The notes below the pieces were generated by a model, which was not told the origin of the DNA, searched no databases, and saw only the letters and a program-made list of their open reading frames with translations. Shown in pieces: positions 1 to 8,698 of a stretch of 64,000 nt of DNA. This stretch comes from Caenimonas sedimenti (GTDB taxonomy: Bacteria; Pseudomonadota; Gammaproteobacteria; Burkholderiales; Burkholderiaceae_C): assembly GCF_007833165.1 (NCBI RefSeq), contig NZ_VOBQ01000012.1, forward strand, positions 1 to 64,000, given 5' to 3'. A program made the translations under genes and the position numbers. Each line of letters starts with the position of its first letter. Position 1 is the stretch's first letter.

Positions 1-569
1 CCGACGACCTGAAGGGCATGAAGGTGCGCGGCCCGACACGGCAGATCACCAAGATGCTCGGCTACGTCGGCGCCACCCCGGTGGGCATGCCGCTGCCGCA
101 GATCCCCGATGCGCTGTCCAAGGGCACGATCGATGGCTGCGTGATTCCGTGGGAGGTGGTGCCCTCGGTGAAGGTGCACGAGCTGACCAAGTTCCACAGC
201 GAGTTCGAAAACTCAGGCGGGGCCTTGTACACGACCACGTTCGTGATGAGCATGAACAAGGCGAAGTACAACTCGCTGGCGCCGGACCTGAAGAAGATCA
301 TCGACAACAACTCCGGCATGGCCACGTCGGCCTGGCTCGGGAAGACGCAGCAGGGCAATGACCCGGCCGGGCGCAAGGCCGCGGAAGACCGCAAGAACCA
401 GATCTACCGGATCACGGCCGCGGATGCCCAGGAGTTCAAGCGCAAGGCGCGCCTGGTCGAAGTGGAGTGGGTGCAGGACATGGACAAGCGCGGCCACGAC
501 GGCAAGAAGCTGCTGGAGACGGCGCGCGCACTGATCGAGAAGCACGGCAAGACCGCGCCCGCAAGATGA
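1..569 (+). CDS. TRAP transporter solute-binding protein, DctP family (5' truncated)
   Basis: The C-terminal 188 residues of a periplasmic TRAP-type receptor, which delivers organic acids to a DctQM membrane pair. The first whole codon is at base 3; the signal peptide and N-terminal lobe lie left of the window. The K-V-R-G-P segment near the start and the following 'DALSKGTIDG' helix are typical of the DctP fold, where the Arg region contacts the substrate carboxylate. The tail is lysine and arginine rich, as is usual. The stop codon overlaps the start of the next gene (ATGA), so the two receptors are translationally coupled. No DctQ or DctM gene is visible on this side, so they are either upstream or absent. 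The substrate cannot be told from the sequence. Confidence 0.9.
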   Translation, partial: DDLKGMKVRGPTRQITKMLGYVGATPVGMPLPQIPDALSKGTIDGCVIPWEVVPSVKVHELTKFHSEFENSGGALYTTTFVMSMNKAKYNSLAPDLKKIIDNNSGMATSAWLGKTQQGNDPAGRKAAEDRKNQIYRITAADAQEFKRKARLVEVEWVQDMDKRGHDGKKLLETARALIEKHGKTAPAR

Positions 570-1690
570 AGACCCCGCAGGCAGGCCTGCTCGGATTCTG
601 TATCGCACTCGCGTGCGCAGGCATCTCCGCGCGCGAACTTGTCGTCGCGCAGGTGGGACCCTTGAGCGGCCCACTGGCTGGCAACGGCGTGGCCAATCAC
701 CAAGGCAGCCAGGCCTGCATCGACGAAGCCAACGCGGCCGGTGGGATCAACGGCCAGCCTTTACGGCTCATCGGTGAAGACGACCAGTACAAGCCGGCCG
801 AAACCGTCCGGAAGCTGAAGGAAGTCGCCGGCCGGGAGCAGCCGGTGGCGTTCCTCAACCTGCTCGGTTCCGCCAACGTGAAGGCGGTGCTGGAGGAGAA
901 TGTCCTTGACGCGCTGAGGATTCCCGTCGTCGGCGTCACACCCGGCGCGGACGCCCTGCGCAACCCTGGCAGTCCCTGGCTCTTTCACATCCATGCGAAC
1001 GACACAGCGCAACTGAAGCGCATCCTGCAGCACCTGGCCACTCTCGGGCTGCGCCGCATTGCCGTGGTGTACCAGGACATCCCGTTCGGCCACGGTGGAA
1101 TGAAGTTCATCGAGGGCCTGGCGCCCTCGCTGCAGATGACCATCACCGGCCGCGTCCCGGTGGCTTCCGCTGCCGACGCGTTGCGGGCCGAGGCCGAGAA
1201 GTTGCGGGCCACCAACGCCCAGGCGTACATCATGGTGCTGGTCCCGAACAGCGGCAGTTCGCTGGTGCGCGACGTGCGGCAGCTCGGCGATGCCACACCC
1301 ATCTACGGCATGTCCTATGTGCCGGTCCATGGGATCCTGGAGAAGGTCGGCCAGGCCAAGGCGCTCGGCGTCGGGCTTGCGCAGGTGACGCCGAATACCT
1401 TCTCGTCGTCGACGGGACTGAGCCGCCAGTTCCGAGCCGCGATGGCCAAGCATGCGCCCGCTGGAACCGCGTCGACGCAACTGCACCTCACGGGCTATCT
1501 CAGTTGCCGCGTTCTGGTGGAGGCCTTGAAACTCACACCGTCGCCGATCACGCCAATCAAACTGCAGGCGGCCTTGCGCAGGCTGCGGGCCGATTTCGGC
1601 GGCTATGTGGTCGAATTCTCGGGCGGCAACGAGGGCTCGCGCTACGTCGACATTGGCGTGGTCACGCGCGACGGCCGGCTGCTGTACTGA
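566..1690 (+). CDS. ABC transporter substrate-binding protein (LivJ/Peripla_BP_6 type)
   Basis: A 374-residue periplasmic type-1 binding protein of the branched-chain amino acid (HAAT) receptor family. Residues 1-23 form a signal peptide ending near 'AGISA'. The lobe-1 signature 'QVGPLSGPLAGNG' starts at about residue 28 and is followed by the usual 'ANAAGGINGQPLRL' strand and loop. The ATG at 566 was chosen because it overlaps the TRAP receptor stop and begins directly with the signal peptide; the frame is open further upstream but has no signal sequence there. No permease or ATPase genes follow, so this receptor may be an orphan or may have been recruited for sensing. Its pairing with a TRAP receptor is unusual. 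Substrate unknown. Confidence 0.88.
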   Translation: MKTPQAGLLGFCIALACAGISARELVVAQVGPLSGPLAGNGVANHQGSQACIDEANAAGGINGQPLRLIGEDDQYKPAETVRKLKEVAGREQPVAFLNLLGSANVKAVLEENVLDALRIPVVGVTPGADALRNPGSPWLFHIHANDTAQLKRILQHLATLGLRRIAVVYQDIPFGHGGMKFIEGLAPSLQMTITGRVPVASAADALRAEAEKLRATNAQAYIMVLVPNSGSSLVRDVRQLGDATPIYGMSYVPVHGILEKVGQAKALGVGLAQVTPNTFSSSTGLSRQFRAAMAKHAPAGTASTQLHLTGYLSCRVLVEALKLTPSPITPIKLQAALRRLRADFGGYVVEFSGGNEGSRYVDIGVVTRDGRLLY

Positions 1691-1721
1691 TCAAACCGCG
1701 GCCACGGCCCCTGGCCAGACG

Positions 1722-2480
1722 CTAGAGGCGGCCGTACTTCGCATAGGCCGCGGACCGCCCCAACCGTGCGACGCGCAAGGCGCCGCCGCCTGCCAGGATT
1801 CCATCAGCGGCATCCACATAATCGCGCTCGCCGGACGGCGCGCCTGGCCGCACTTCATACACGCCGATGTTGAACATGAACACCCGCTCCGTCAGGCCCT
1901 GGAACCAGTGGATGTTGTGATGTTCGTCGGAAACGGAACTCACGTGGCCCGGTTTCGCCACTTCGTCCGAGACCGGGCGGATCAGCATGTGCGTGTCCGT
2001 CCCTTCGAGGCGGTCGTAGTGGCGCACCCGGGCCTCCCCCGCCAGCACCATGTGCAGGGTCGCCATGTTGTGGTGGCCGTGGGGAACGACGGCGACATCC
2101 TTGCGCAGCGTGAACAGGTAAGGCCGGAAGCGCAGGAACTGCAGGCGGCCGTCCTCACCGGGGAAATACAGGCGCTCCATGCCTTCGCCTTGGCTGGGGA
2201 ACTTCGCGGATGCGGCCAGTTGCTCGAAATCGAGCGAGCGCAGCAGGTCCGGCAGTTCCAGGCGCCCCAGGACGGCTTCGACTTCCGATTGCCACGCGCG
2301 TGGCGTCGCGGTGCCCGCAGACAGTGCACCCGACGCCTCGTCGAGCCGGGTCAACCAGGGGCGCGCCGACCACTTGAGCGATCCGCTCAAAGCGTGGGCA
2401 CCGGACGCCTGCCTCAGAAGTCCCAAGCCGAGCAGCAGGCGCAGTCCGGAGCCGCAGACGTCGCGGCGCCCGGAATCCAC
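1722..2480 (-). CDS. cupin-fold protein of unknown function
   Basis: A 252-residue protein not matched to a named enzyme. Two metal-binding cupin half-motifs can be seen: 'HGHHNMATLHMVLAGEARV' at residues 134-152, with H134, H136, H137 and H143 as possible ligands, and 'HHNIHWF' at 187-193. This arrangement is seen in Fe(II) cupins such as thiol dioxygenases and in sensor cupins. Residues 11-30 are hydrophobic and preceded by two arginines, so a signal peptide is possible but weak. The start is GTG at 2480, overlapping the stop of the upstream gene as TAGTG, which implies coupling. Function not known. Confidence 0.7.
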   Translation of the reverse strand: MDSGRRDVCGSGLRLLLGLGLLRQASGAHALSGSLKWSARPWLTRLDEASGALSAGTATPRAWQSEVEAVLGRLELPDLLRSLDFEQLAASAKFPSQGEGMERLYFPGEDGRLQFLRFRPYLFTLRKDVAVVPHGHHNMATLHMVLAGEARVRHYDRLEGTDTHMLIRPVSDEVAKPGHVSSVSDEHHNIHWFQGLTERVFMFNIGVYEVRPGAPSGERDYVDAADGILAGGGALRVARLGRSAAYAKYGRL

Positions 2481-3169
2481 TACTTGCGCTTGGCCTTGGC
2501 CGCCGGGGCCGGCGACGCATCACCCTGCATCCCCTGCGACATCCCGATCAACACCCCGCTCGCCAGTGCCGCGTAGCTGTCGAGCAGCGCGCCCATCGCC
2601 TTCACGCTCGCGTTGCGGCCTTCGCGCATGGCGGACTGCGCCTGCTCGGTGAGCTGCTGCACCGTCTGCGCCGCGTGCGCGCCAGTGCCGGAGCCTTTCA
2701 TTTGCAGCTTCTCGAGCGCCTGGCCCCAGGCGCCTTCGAGGGGGCCCGAAGCCTGCGACAGCGACTTGCGCACGGTGTCGAAGAACATGTCCTCCATTTT
2801 CTCGATGTCGTTCAGCGCCTTCTTCACCTGGGTTTCGCGCAGGCCCGCGCCCTGGTCCACCAGTTGCTCCAGCGCGCGGCGGTTCGCTTCCACCGCCTGC
2901 AGCAAGGCGGCGTCCATGCCGGCGATGGCCTTGGCCAGCAGCGGCTCCATCTGGTCGGCGCCCATCGGGTTCTGGCCGGCGCCCTTGGCTGCGGCGGCCG
3001 TCACCTGCTTGAGCGCGCCCTTGATGTTCGTCATGGTCAGCTCGCGGCCTTGCAGGGCCTTCAAGGTGGCCTCCTGCACCGCCTTGCGCAGGGTTTCGCC
3101 TCCGCGGGCGGAGGCTTCGGAGAACTGGGTGATCAGGGCGTCAGCGTCGAATCCGAATTTGGCGGCCAT
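2480..3169 (-). CDS. phasin-like helical protein (DUF6781-type)
   Basis: A 229-residue, almost wholly alpha-helical protein ending in a lysine/alanine-rich tail ('APAAKAKRK'). Low aromatic content, heptad-like Leu/Ala/Gln runs and the basic end resemble phasins and related polyhydroxyalkanoate-granule or DUF6781 proteins. This is a resemblance in composition and layout rather than a firm family match. ATG at 3169 is chosen over an in-frame start 19 codons upstream because an AGGA sequence lies just before it. The cupin gene downstream overlaps it by one base, so the two are cotranscribed. Confidence 0.6.
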   Translation of the reverse strand: MAAKFGFDADALITQFSEASARGGETLRKAVQEATLKALQGRELTMTNIKGALKQVTAAAAKGAGQNPMGADQMEPLLAKAIAGMDAALLQAVEANRRALEQLVDQGAGLRETQVKKALNDIEKMEDMFFDTVRKSLSQASGPLEGAWGQALEKLQMKGSGTGAHAAQTVQQLTEQAQSAMREGRNASVKAMGALLDSYAALASGVLIGMSQGMQGDASPAPAAKAKRK

Positions 3170-3251
3170 GGAAGGTCCTGTGAAAGTGGTGGCCAGGCCA
3201 CTATAGCGAGGGGCCACCATCCGCACAATCGATCCCGGCCGCGCCCGCCGG

Positions 3252-3776
3252 TCAGGGACGCACGAAGGGCTGGTTGTCCAGCGCGCTCGGGTAGCCTTCC
3301 GCGTCGGGGTTGGAGCCGGTTTCGTCGGTGGGGATGCCGGTGAAGAACCTGCCGTCCCCGCGCACCACGAACACCTGCTTCTCGGTGCTTCCGCCAGCGG
3401 CCACGTTCACTTTGTCGACCGTCTCCGTTCCGATGGCCTTCGTGCCGACGATCGAGATCGTTCCACTGCTCGCGTCGCTCCTGACGACGGTGCCGGTGCA
3501 GTTGGAGGTAGCGTAGGTCTTGGAGTCGACCGTGAACGATGCCGTCGTGTCGCTGGTCCTGGTGACCTGCAGCGTCTCGAATTCGGAAGCGGTCGGGCCA
3601 TCGAAATTGCAGACGGTCCAGTTTCCTGTGTACCTCTCGATCGCGGTCGCCGCCGGTGGCGCGGGACTGGGCGTGGGCGCCGTGGCAGCCCCGCCGTCAT
3701 CATCGCTGCCGCCGCAACCGGCGAGGACGCCGATGGCGGTGGCCAGGAACAAGGTGCGCAGTCGTTGAGTGGGCAT
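3252..3776 (-). CDS. putative outer-membrane lipoprotein
   Basis: A 174-residue lipoprotein. Residues 1-21 are a lipoprotein signal with lipobox 'LAGC' (Cys21), followed by a Gly/Asp stretch and a Pro/Ala/Thr linker to about residue 50. The rest is predicted to be beta rich with two Cys ('TVCNF', 'SNCTG') that could form a disulfide. No family is recognised. ATG at 3776 has a clear AGGAG just upstream and begins the signal peptide; a longer in-frame extension to 3842 lacks one. Divergent from the LuxR-type gene at 3906. Confidence 0.7.
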   Translation of the reverse strand: MPTQRLRTLFLATAIGVLAGCGGSDDDGGAATAPTPSPAPPAATAIERYTGNWTVCNFDGPTASEFETLQVTRTSDTTASFTVDSKTYATSNCTGTVVRSDASSGTISIVGTKAIGTETVDKVNVAAGGSTEKQVFVVRGDGRFFTGIPTDETGSNPDAEGYPSALDNQPFVRP

Positions 3777-3905
3777 GATTCTCCTCTCGTAGGCCCGTTG
3801 CAGAAAGCCGTCATGCTTCGACGGTGTCTCGATTGGAAACATCTACACTCGCGATGACATCCTCCACGTGGCGGAAGGGTGTGTAGCGGATAGGTTTTAT
3901 TTTTT
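3777..3905. promoter_or_regulatory. divergent intergenic region
   Basis: A 129-base gap between the lipoprotein gene (minus strand) and the LuxR-type regulator (plus strand). It must hold both promoters. The right end (about 3885-3905) is unusually AT rich ('GATAGGTTTTATTTTTTGTG'), consistent with a promoter for the regulator. No clear palindrome was found. Confidence 0.4.
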
Positions 3906-5072
3906 GTGCGCTTGTCGCAGGCACAAATGACGAGAACAACAGCAGCTGTACGCAGTTCCGAAACGGAGAAAATCGTCGCGTCGATCTACGACGCGGCCCT
4001 CGAGCCCCAGCGCTGGACGGCGGCGATGGGCCTTGTTGCCGGCGCCATCGCGGCCGATTCCTCGTTCTTCTTCAGCACCCACAGCGACGTCGATCCCAAG
4101 GCCGTCGTGCACATGTTCAACCATGCGCCCGAGATGCCCGAGGAGTTCGGCCGCTTCTGGCATTCGCAGGACCCCTGGGCGCTGGCAGCGCAGCGCAGGG
4201 GCCTGATGAAGCAGGAGACCCTGGTGGTCGGCTCCGAACTCGTGGCCCCCGGTGAATTGCGCCGCACCGCGTTCTACAACGAGTTCTCGCGCCAGCACGA
4301 CATCCATTCGATGGTCGGTACCGTGCTGTTCGATGGGCATGACACCGACGCGATGCCATTCACCAATCTCGTGTGGCACCGGCGTCCCGGGGTGGACGAT
4401 TTCTCCTTCAGCCAACGCGACAGGCTGCGGCCCTTGCTGCCGCACTTCCGGCGCGCCTTGCGGGTGCAGCGCCGCATCGGATGGTTGGCGGACCAGCGGT
4501 CGCACGAGGCATTCAGCGCGATGCACATCGCGAGCATCGTGCTCGACCGGGCTGGCGCCGTGCTGCAGCACAATGCCGCCGGCGCGGGGTTCCTGGCGAC
4601 GCTGCCGCCCGATTGCTTCCGGTTCGGTCGCCTGCGCGCATTGGGCACGCGATGCGCGCCGTCCGTGGCGGAGGCCCTCGGACTGGCCCGGCGCGGAACC
4701 CCCGCGCGCATCAAGGCACTGCTGCCGAACGATCCCCCGCAGGTCATCAGCGCCTCACTGCTGCGGGTTCCCGAAGGCTCGGCGCACGGCCCGCCGGTGG
4801 TGGGCGCAGGCGAGTGCTTCCTGCTGCTGGTGGAATTGCCGCGGGCGGGCGGGCGCGAAGTGGCGCAATCCGTCGCCACGCTCTTCCAGCTTTCGCCGGC
4901 GGAGGTCCGCGTGCTGGGCGGCCTGCTGGACGGCCGCACGCCCGCCGGGATCGGCGAGGAGAGCGGCAGCGCCATCAGCACCGTGCGCAGCCAGATCAGC
5001 AGCCTGCTGGCGAAGACGGGCTGCGCGTCGCAGTCGGAGTTGCTCGTCCTGCTGCGCGGCATGCGGCTGTAG
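3906..5072 (+). CDS. LuxR-type transcriptional regulator
   Basis: A 388-residue regulator with a C-terminal helix-turn-helix of the LuxR/FixJ type at about residues 326-388. 'LSPAEVRVLGGLLDG' starts the domain and 'STVRSQISSLLAKTG' is the recognition helix region. The N-terminal about 300 residues show no autoinducer-binding or REC signature; they resemble the long uncharacterised sensory part found in many Burkholderiales LuxR proteins. The GTG at 3906 gives the longest form; ATG at 3927 would remove seven residues and is equally possible, since neither has a strong ribosome site. Targets unknown. Confidence 0.8.
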   Translation: MRLSQAQMTRTTAAVRSSETEKIVASIYDAALEPQRWTAAMGLVAGAIAADSSFFFSTHSDVDPKAVVHMFNHAPEMPEEFGRFWHSQDPWALAAQRRGLMKQETLVVGSELVAPGELRRTAFYNEFSRQHDIHSMVGTVLFDGHDTDAMPFTNLVWHRRPGVDDFSFSQRDRLRPLLPHFRRALRVQRRIGWLADQRSHEAFSAMHIASIVLDRAGAVLQHNAAGAGFLATLPPDCFRFGRLRALGTRCAPSVAEALGLARRGTPARIKALLPNDPPQVISASLLRVPEGSAHGPPVVGAGECFLLLVELPRAGGREVAQSVATLFQLSPAEVRVLGGLLDGRTPAGIGEESGSAISTVRSQISSLLAKTGCASQSELLVLLRGMRL

Positions 5073-5091
5073 CCGCCCGCTCCCGGCAAGC

Positions 5092-5577
5092 TCAGGAAAC
5101 GATGTAGGCGCCCATCGCCACAGCGAGCAGCTTGCCGTCGGCGCCCTTCCATTCCATGCGCGTGGTCGCCACGCGCGAGCCGAGCCGCAGCACCTCGGCG
5201 CGCAGGTCGAAGCGATCCCCGATCACCGGACGCAGGTAGTCGACGCGAAGGTCAATGGTCCCGAGCTTGGAAAAGCGCTGCATGCGTTCGGCCACCGGCT
5301 CGTCCAGGTGCCGCGCGCCGATGGCGGCCATGGCGGCCAGGCCGCCCATGGCGTCCAGGCAGGCACTCGTCACGCCGCCATGCACGCGGTTGTAGTGAAA
5401 GTGGCCCACCAGCTCCGGCTTCATCGCGATGCTGCCCGTCACCACTTCCGGCTGGACGTCGGCAATCTTCAGGCCCAGCACACGGTTGAACGTGATGTGC
5501 TCTTCGAACATCACCCTCAGCGCCTCCACGAATTCGGGTTCGAACGCCGCGGGCACCGTCGTGGTCTTCTTGCTCAT
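5092..5577 (-). CDS. PaaI-type acyl-CoA thioesterase (hotdog fold)
   Basis: A 161-residue single-hotdog thioesterase that would hydrolyse acyl-CoA esters. The 'VHGGVTSACLDAMGG' segment is the PaaI/YbgC-type active-site helix, with the Asp acting in hydrolysis. ATG at 5577 overlaps the stop of the upstream acyl-CoA dehydrogenase (ATGA). As the last gene of the 13044-5092 run it probably releases CoA from an intermediate or dead-end product of that pathway. Confidence 0.85.
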   Translation of the reverse strand: MSKKTTTVPAAFEPEFVEALRVMFEEHITFNRVLGLKIADVQPEVVTGSIAMKPELVGHFHYNRVHGGVTSACLDAMGGLAAMAAIGARHLDEPVAERMQRFSKLGTIDLRVDYLRPVIGDRFDLRAEVLRLGSRVATTRMEWKGADGKLLAVAMGAYIVS

Positions 5578-6737
5578 AGACCCAACTGCCTCGCGGCCAG
5601 GTCCTTCATGATCTCCTCGGCGCCGCCGCCGATCATCATCACCTTGACCTCGCGGTAGATCCGCTCGCTCTTGGTGCCGCGCATGAAGCCCATGCCCCCC
5701 AGTGTCTGCACCGCGGCGTCCGCGCAGAACTGCATGGTTTGCGTGCTGTGGTTCTTCAGCATGCAGACCTGCGCCACGCAATTGGGGTCAGATTCCAATT
5801 TCCCGGCGTCGGCCAATGCGGTGACCGCTTGCAGCCAGGCTTCGGTGGAGGCGATGCGCATCTGCATGTCGACCAGCTTGTGGCGCACCACCTGCTTCTC
5901 CACCAGCGCGGAGCCGAAGGTCTTGCGCTGCCGCGCCCAGTCCAGGGCCTCGTCGTAGCAGGCCTGCGCGAAACCCAGCGCCATGGCCGACATCGCCAGC
6001 CGCTCACCGTTGAAGTTGCTCATGATGATCTTGAAGCCCGCGCCTTCGTCGCCGACGAGGTAGCGGGCCGGCACGCGCACGCCGTCGAAGCGCAGGTGCG
6101 CGGTGTCGCTGGCAAGCCAGCCCATCTTGTCGAGGCGGCTGCGCGAGAGGCCTTTGGCGTCGCCGGGCACAACCATCATGGAGATGCCGCCGGCGCCTTT
6201 GCTGCTCGGCTCGCCCGTGCGAACCGCGACGGTGATCCAGTCGGCCCGCATGCCGGACGTGATGAAGACCTTCTCGCCCTCGATGACGTATTCGTCGCCA
6301 TCGCGGCGTGCTGTTGTCCGCACCGCCGCGACGTCGGAGCCGCCACCGGGCTCGGTGATGGCCAGGGCAGCGATCTTCTCGCCGTGCAAGACGGCTGGAA
6401 TCACTTCCTGCTGCAAGGCCGCGCTGCCATGCCGCAGCACCGGGGGCAGGCCGATGTTCAACGAGAACAGGCTTGCCAGCACGCCACCGCTGCCGCCGTA
6501 CCGGCTCATGGTGACCGACATGGCGTTGCGCAGCGCGAAGGAGGCCGGCGTTCCGCCCAGATCTTCCGGGTAGCCCAGGCCGAGCAGTCCGAGCGCCGCA
6601 GCCTCGTGGTACAGAGCGCGCGGGATCTCTCCCGCCGCATCCCACTCGCCAGCGTTCGGCGCGATGCGCTCCAGCGTGAATCGGCGCACGCTGTCCGTGA
6701 ATGCCTCGATCTCGGAGGCGAGCTCGAGGCTGTTCAC
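5574..6737 (-). CDS. acyl-CoA dehydrogenase (isovaleryl/citronellyl-type active site)
   Basis: A 387-residue flavoprotein that makes an alpha,beta double bond in an acyl-CoA and passes electrons to ETF. 'ITEPGGGSD' at 127-135 is the FAD/substrate loop. The catalytic base appears to be Glu245 in 'NFNGERL', the position used by isovaleryl-CoA dehydrogenase; the medium-chain position is glycine ('IGGGAEEIM'). This suits a branched acyl chain. The GTG start at 6737 is preceded by GGAGGG seven bases away. The gap to the upstream biotin carboxylase is 55 bases. In an Atu-like pathway it could take the AtuE-type step (octanoyl-like or shortened branched CoA), but this is inferred from position. Confidence 0.88.
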   Translation of the reverse strand: MNSLELASEIEAFTDSVRRFTLERIAPNAGEWDAAGEIPRALYHEAAALGLLGLGYPEDLGGTPASFALRNAMSVTMSRYGGSGGVLASLFSLNIGLPPVLRHGSAALQQEVIPAVLHGEKIAALAITEPGGGSDVAAVRTTARRDGDEYVIEGEKVFITSGMRADWITVAVRTGEPSSKGAGGISMMVVPGDAKGLSRSRLDKMGWLASDTAHLRFDGVRVPARYLVGDEGAGFKIIMSNFNGERLAMSAMALGFAQACYDEALDWARQRKTFGSALVEKQVVRHKLVDMQMRIASTEAWLQAVTALADAGKLESDPNCVAQVCMLKNHSTQTMQFCADAAVQTLGGMGFMRGTKSERIYREVKVMMIGGGAEEIMKDLAARQLGL

Positions 6738-6792
6738 TGGACGACCCTCCGTCCTTCGGACTGCGGGATTCGCCTTGGGGCGGCCCGGCGGC

Positions 6793-8694
6793 TCATGCCG
6801 GCTCCAGCGTCAGCAGGACCTGCGACGTGGCGGCCTGCTGGCCGGGCTCGACGTGCAGGCTCTTCACGATGCCGTCTCGCGACGCGGCCAGCGCGTGTTC
6901 CAGCTTCATCGATTCCAGCACCAGCAGCGTGTCGCCCTTGCGCACCGTGTCGCCCGCCTGGGTCTTGACGGCGATCACCTTGCCGTTGAAGGGAGCGCGC
7001 AGTTCGTTCGCGGATTTGGCGCCGGGGCCGGAGGTGGGCGGGTCGAAGGAGGCGTCTTCGATGAAGAGGTCGATGGCGCCTTGCTGGATGTGGAAGCGTT
7101 GCTTCGAGACGCGCACCGACAAGAGGGGCGACCTCGCCGGCGCATCGCCAACTTCATGCATCTGGCCCCGGTGCCGCAGGCGCAGCGGGCGGCGGAAGGG
7201 AACAGCCAGCACGGGAGTGGGAGCCTGGCCCACGATGGCGGCGACGCCACAGGGCACGGCGATGGCGGCTTCGGCTTGGGCCAGTTGCGTGCGCAAGGCG
7301 TCGCCGTGGTCCGCGAGGAAGGGGATCAGCGCTTCTCCTGCTCCGAAAACCGGATGGCGCAGGCATGCGGCCAGGAAGGCGCGGTTGGTCGGTAGCCCCA
7401 GGACCTGCAAGCGGTCGAGGGAGACTGCGAGTTGCGAGAGCGCCTCGGCACGGGTTGAGGCGTGGGAGATCAGCTTGCCGAGCATCGAGTCGTAGTGGGG
7501 GGAGACTTCCAGGCCTTCGAAGATGGCGTGGTCGAAGCGCAAGGTGGTGCCGCGCGCGCCCCCACCCCCACCTGCACCCCACGAAGCGGCGCTTCGTGGG
7601 GGCCCCGCTCCCTCCCCCAGAGGGGGAGGGAGAAAATGCAGAACCATGCCGGTGTGCGGGGTGAACGATTCGTCTTCTGCGCACAGGCGGACTTCGATCG
7701 CGTGGCCCTGGAAGCGAATCTGCTCCTGCGTCAGCGGCAAACGTTCGCCGCGCGCGACGCGGATCTGCCACTCGACCAGGTCCAGTCCGGTCACCATCTC
7801 CGTCACCGGATGCTCCACCTGCAGCCGCGTGTTCATCTCCATCAGGAAAAACTCGCCGCCCTCGACCAGGAACTCCACAGTCCCGGCGCCCACATAGCCC
7901 GCAGCTTGCGCCAGCTCGACGGCGCAACGTCCCATGCGTTCACGCAGTGCCGCGTCCACGGCCGGGCTCGGCGTTTCCTCGACGATCTTCTGGTGGCGCC
8001 GCTGTACCGAGCAATCCCGCTCGCCCAGGTGGATGCAGTTCCCGTGCGCGTCGGCGAACACCTGCACCTCGACATGGCGCGGGCGCAGCAGGGCGCGCTC
8101 CAGCAGCAATTCACCCGAGCCAAAGGCCGACTGCGCTTCCGAGCGCGCGCTCTGGACGGCGGCACGCAGCTGCGACGCTTCGGTGACCAGGCGCATCCCT
8201 CGGCCGCCACCGCCGGAGGCGGCCTTCACCATCACCGGGAAGCCGACACGCCGGGCCTCCGTCTCCAGGCGCTCATCCGACTGGTCGTCACCCTGGTAGC
8301 CCGGCAGGCAGGGCACACCGCGCGCCTCGGCCAACTGCTTCGCCGACGACTTGCTCCCCAGCTTGCGGATCGCTTCGGCGGATGGCCCGACCCAGGCCAG
8401 CCCCGCATCGGCGACGGCCTGCGCGAACTCGGCGTTTTCGCTCAGGAAACCGTAGCCAGGATGCACCGCATCCGCGCCGGTCTCGCGCGCCGCCAGCAGC
8501 AGCTTGTCGATGCGCAAATACGTGTCGGCGGAGGCGTTGCCGCCCAGGGCATGCGAATACGTGGCCTCGCGCACGTGGAGCGCCGCGGCATCCGCATCCG
8601 AATGCACGGCCACGGTCGCTATGCCCATGGCATGCGCCGTGCGGATCACGCGGCGCGCGATCTCGCCGCGGTTGGCGATGAGGAGGCGTCGCAT
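6793..8694 (-). CDS. acyl-CoA carboxylase biotin carboxylase/BCCP subunit (AtuF/LiuD-like)
   Basis: A 633-residue biotin-dependent carboxylase alpha subunit. The biotin-carboxylase part spans about 1-450: ATP-grasp glycine loop 'GGGGRGM' at 161-167, 'EMNTRLQVEHPVTE' at 286-299 with the catalytic Arg290, and 'HAIEVRLCAED' at 331-341. A linker is followed by the biotinyl domain with Lys597 in 'ESMKLEH', which departs from the usual A-M-K-M. Residues about 355-383 (Pro/Gly/Ala rich, 'PPPLGEGAGPP...') do not belong to the family; they are encoded by a palindromic repeat inserted in frame. The partner carboxyltransferase is two genes upstream, so geranyl-CoA or 3-methylcrotonyl-CoA type carboxylation is likely. 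The start is four bases after the previous stop. Confidence 0.9.
   Translation of the reverse strand: MRRLLIANRGEIARRVIRTAHAMGIATVAVHSDADAAALHVREATYSHALGGNASADTYLRIDKLLLAARETGADAVHPGYGFLSENAEFAQAVADAGLAWVGPSAEAIRKLGSKSSAKQLAEARGVPCLPGYQGDDQSDERLETEARRVGFPVMVKAASGGGGRGMRLVTEASQLRAAVQSARSEAQSAFGSGELLLERALLRPRHVEVQVFADAHGNCIHLGERDCSVQRRHQKIVEETPSPAVDAALRERMGRCAVELAQAAGYVGAGTVEFLVEGGEFFLMEMNTRLQVEHPVTEMVTGLDLVEWQIRVARGERLPLTQEQIRFQGHAIEVRLCAEDESFTPHTGMVLHFLPPPLGEGAGPPRSAASWGAGGGGGARGTTLRFDHAIFEGLEVSPHYDSMLGKLISHASTRAEALSQLAVSLDRLQVLGLPTNRAFLAACLRHPVFGAGEALIPFLADHGDALRTQLAQAEAAIAVPCGVAAIVGQAPTPVLAVPFRRPLRLRHRGQMHEVGDAPARSPLLSVRVSKQRFHIQQGAIDLFIEDASFDPPTSGPGAKSANELRAPFNGKVIAVKTQAGDTVRKGDTLLVLESMKLEHALAASRDGIVKSLHVEPGQQAATSQVLLTLEPA
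7558..7632. repeat. palindromic repeat, family A, in frame inside the biotin carboxylase gene
   Basis: It contains two perfect hairpins: 11-bp arms CTCCCTCCCCC/GGGGGAGGGAG at 7608-7632 with a 3-base loop, and 11-bp arms CCCCACGAAGC/GCTTCGTGGGG at 7577-7601 with a 3-base loop. A CCCCCACCCCCACC stretch lies at the left end. On the minus strand the order stem, G-rich stretch, G-rich tail matches the copies at 36716 and 38046. It is translated as part of the host protein and keeps the frame. Confidence 0.8.
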
Positions 8695-8698
8695 TGCG

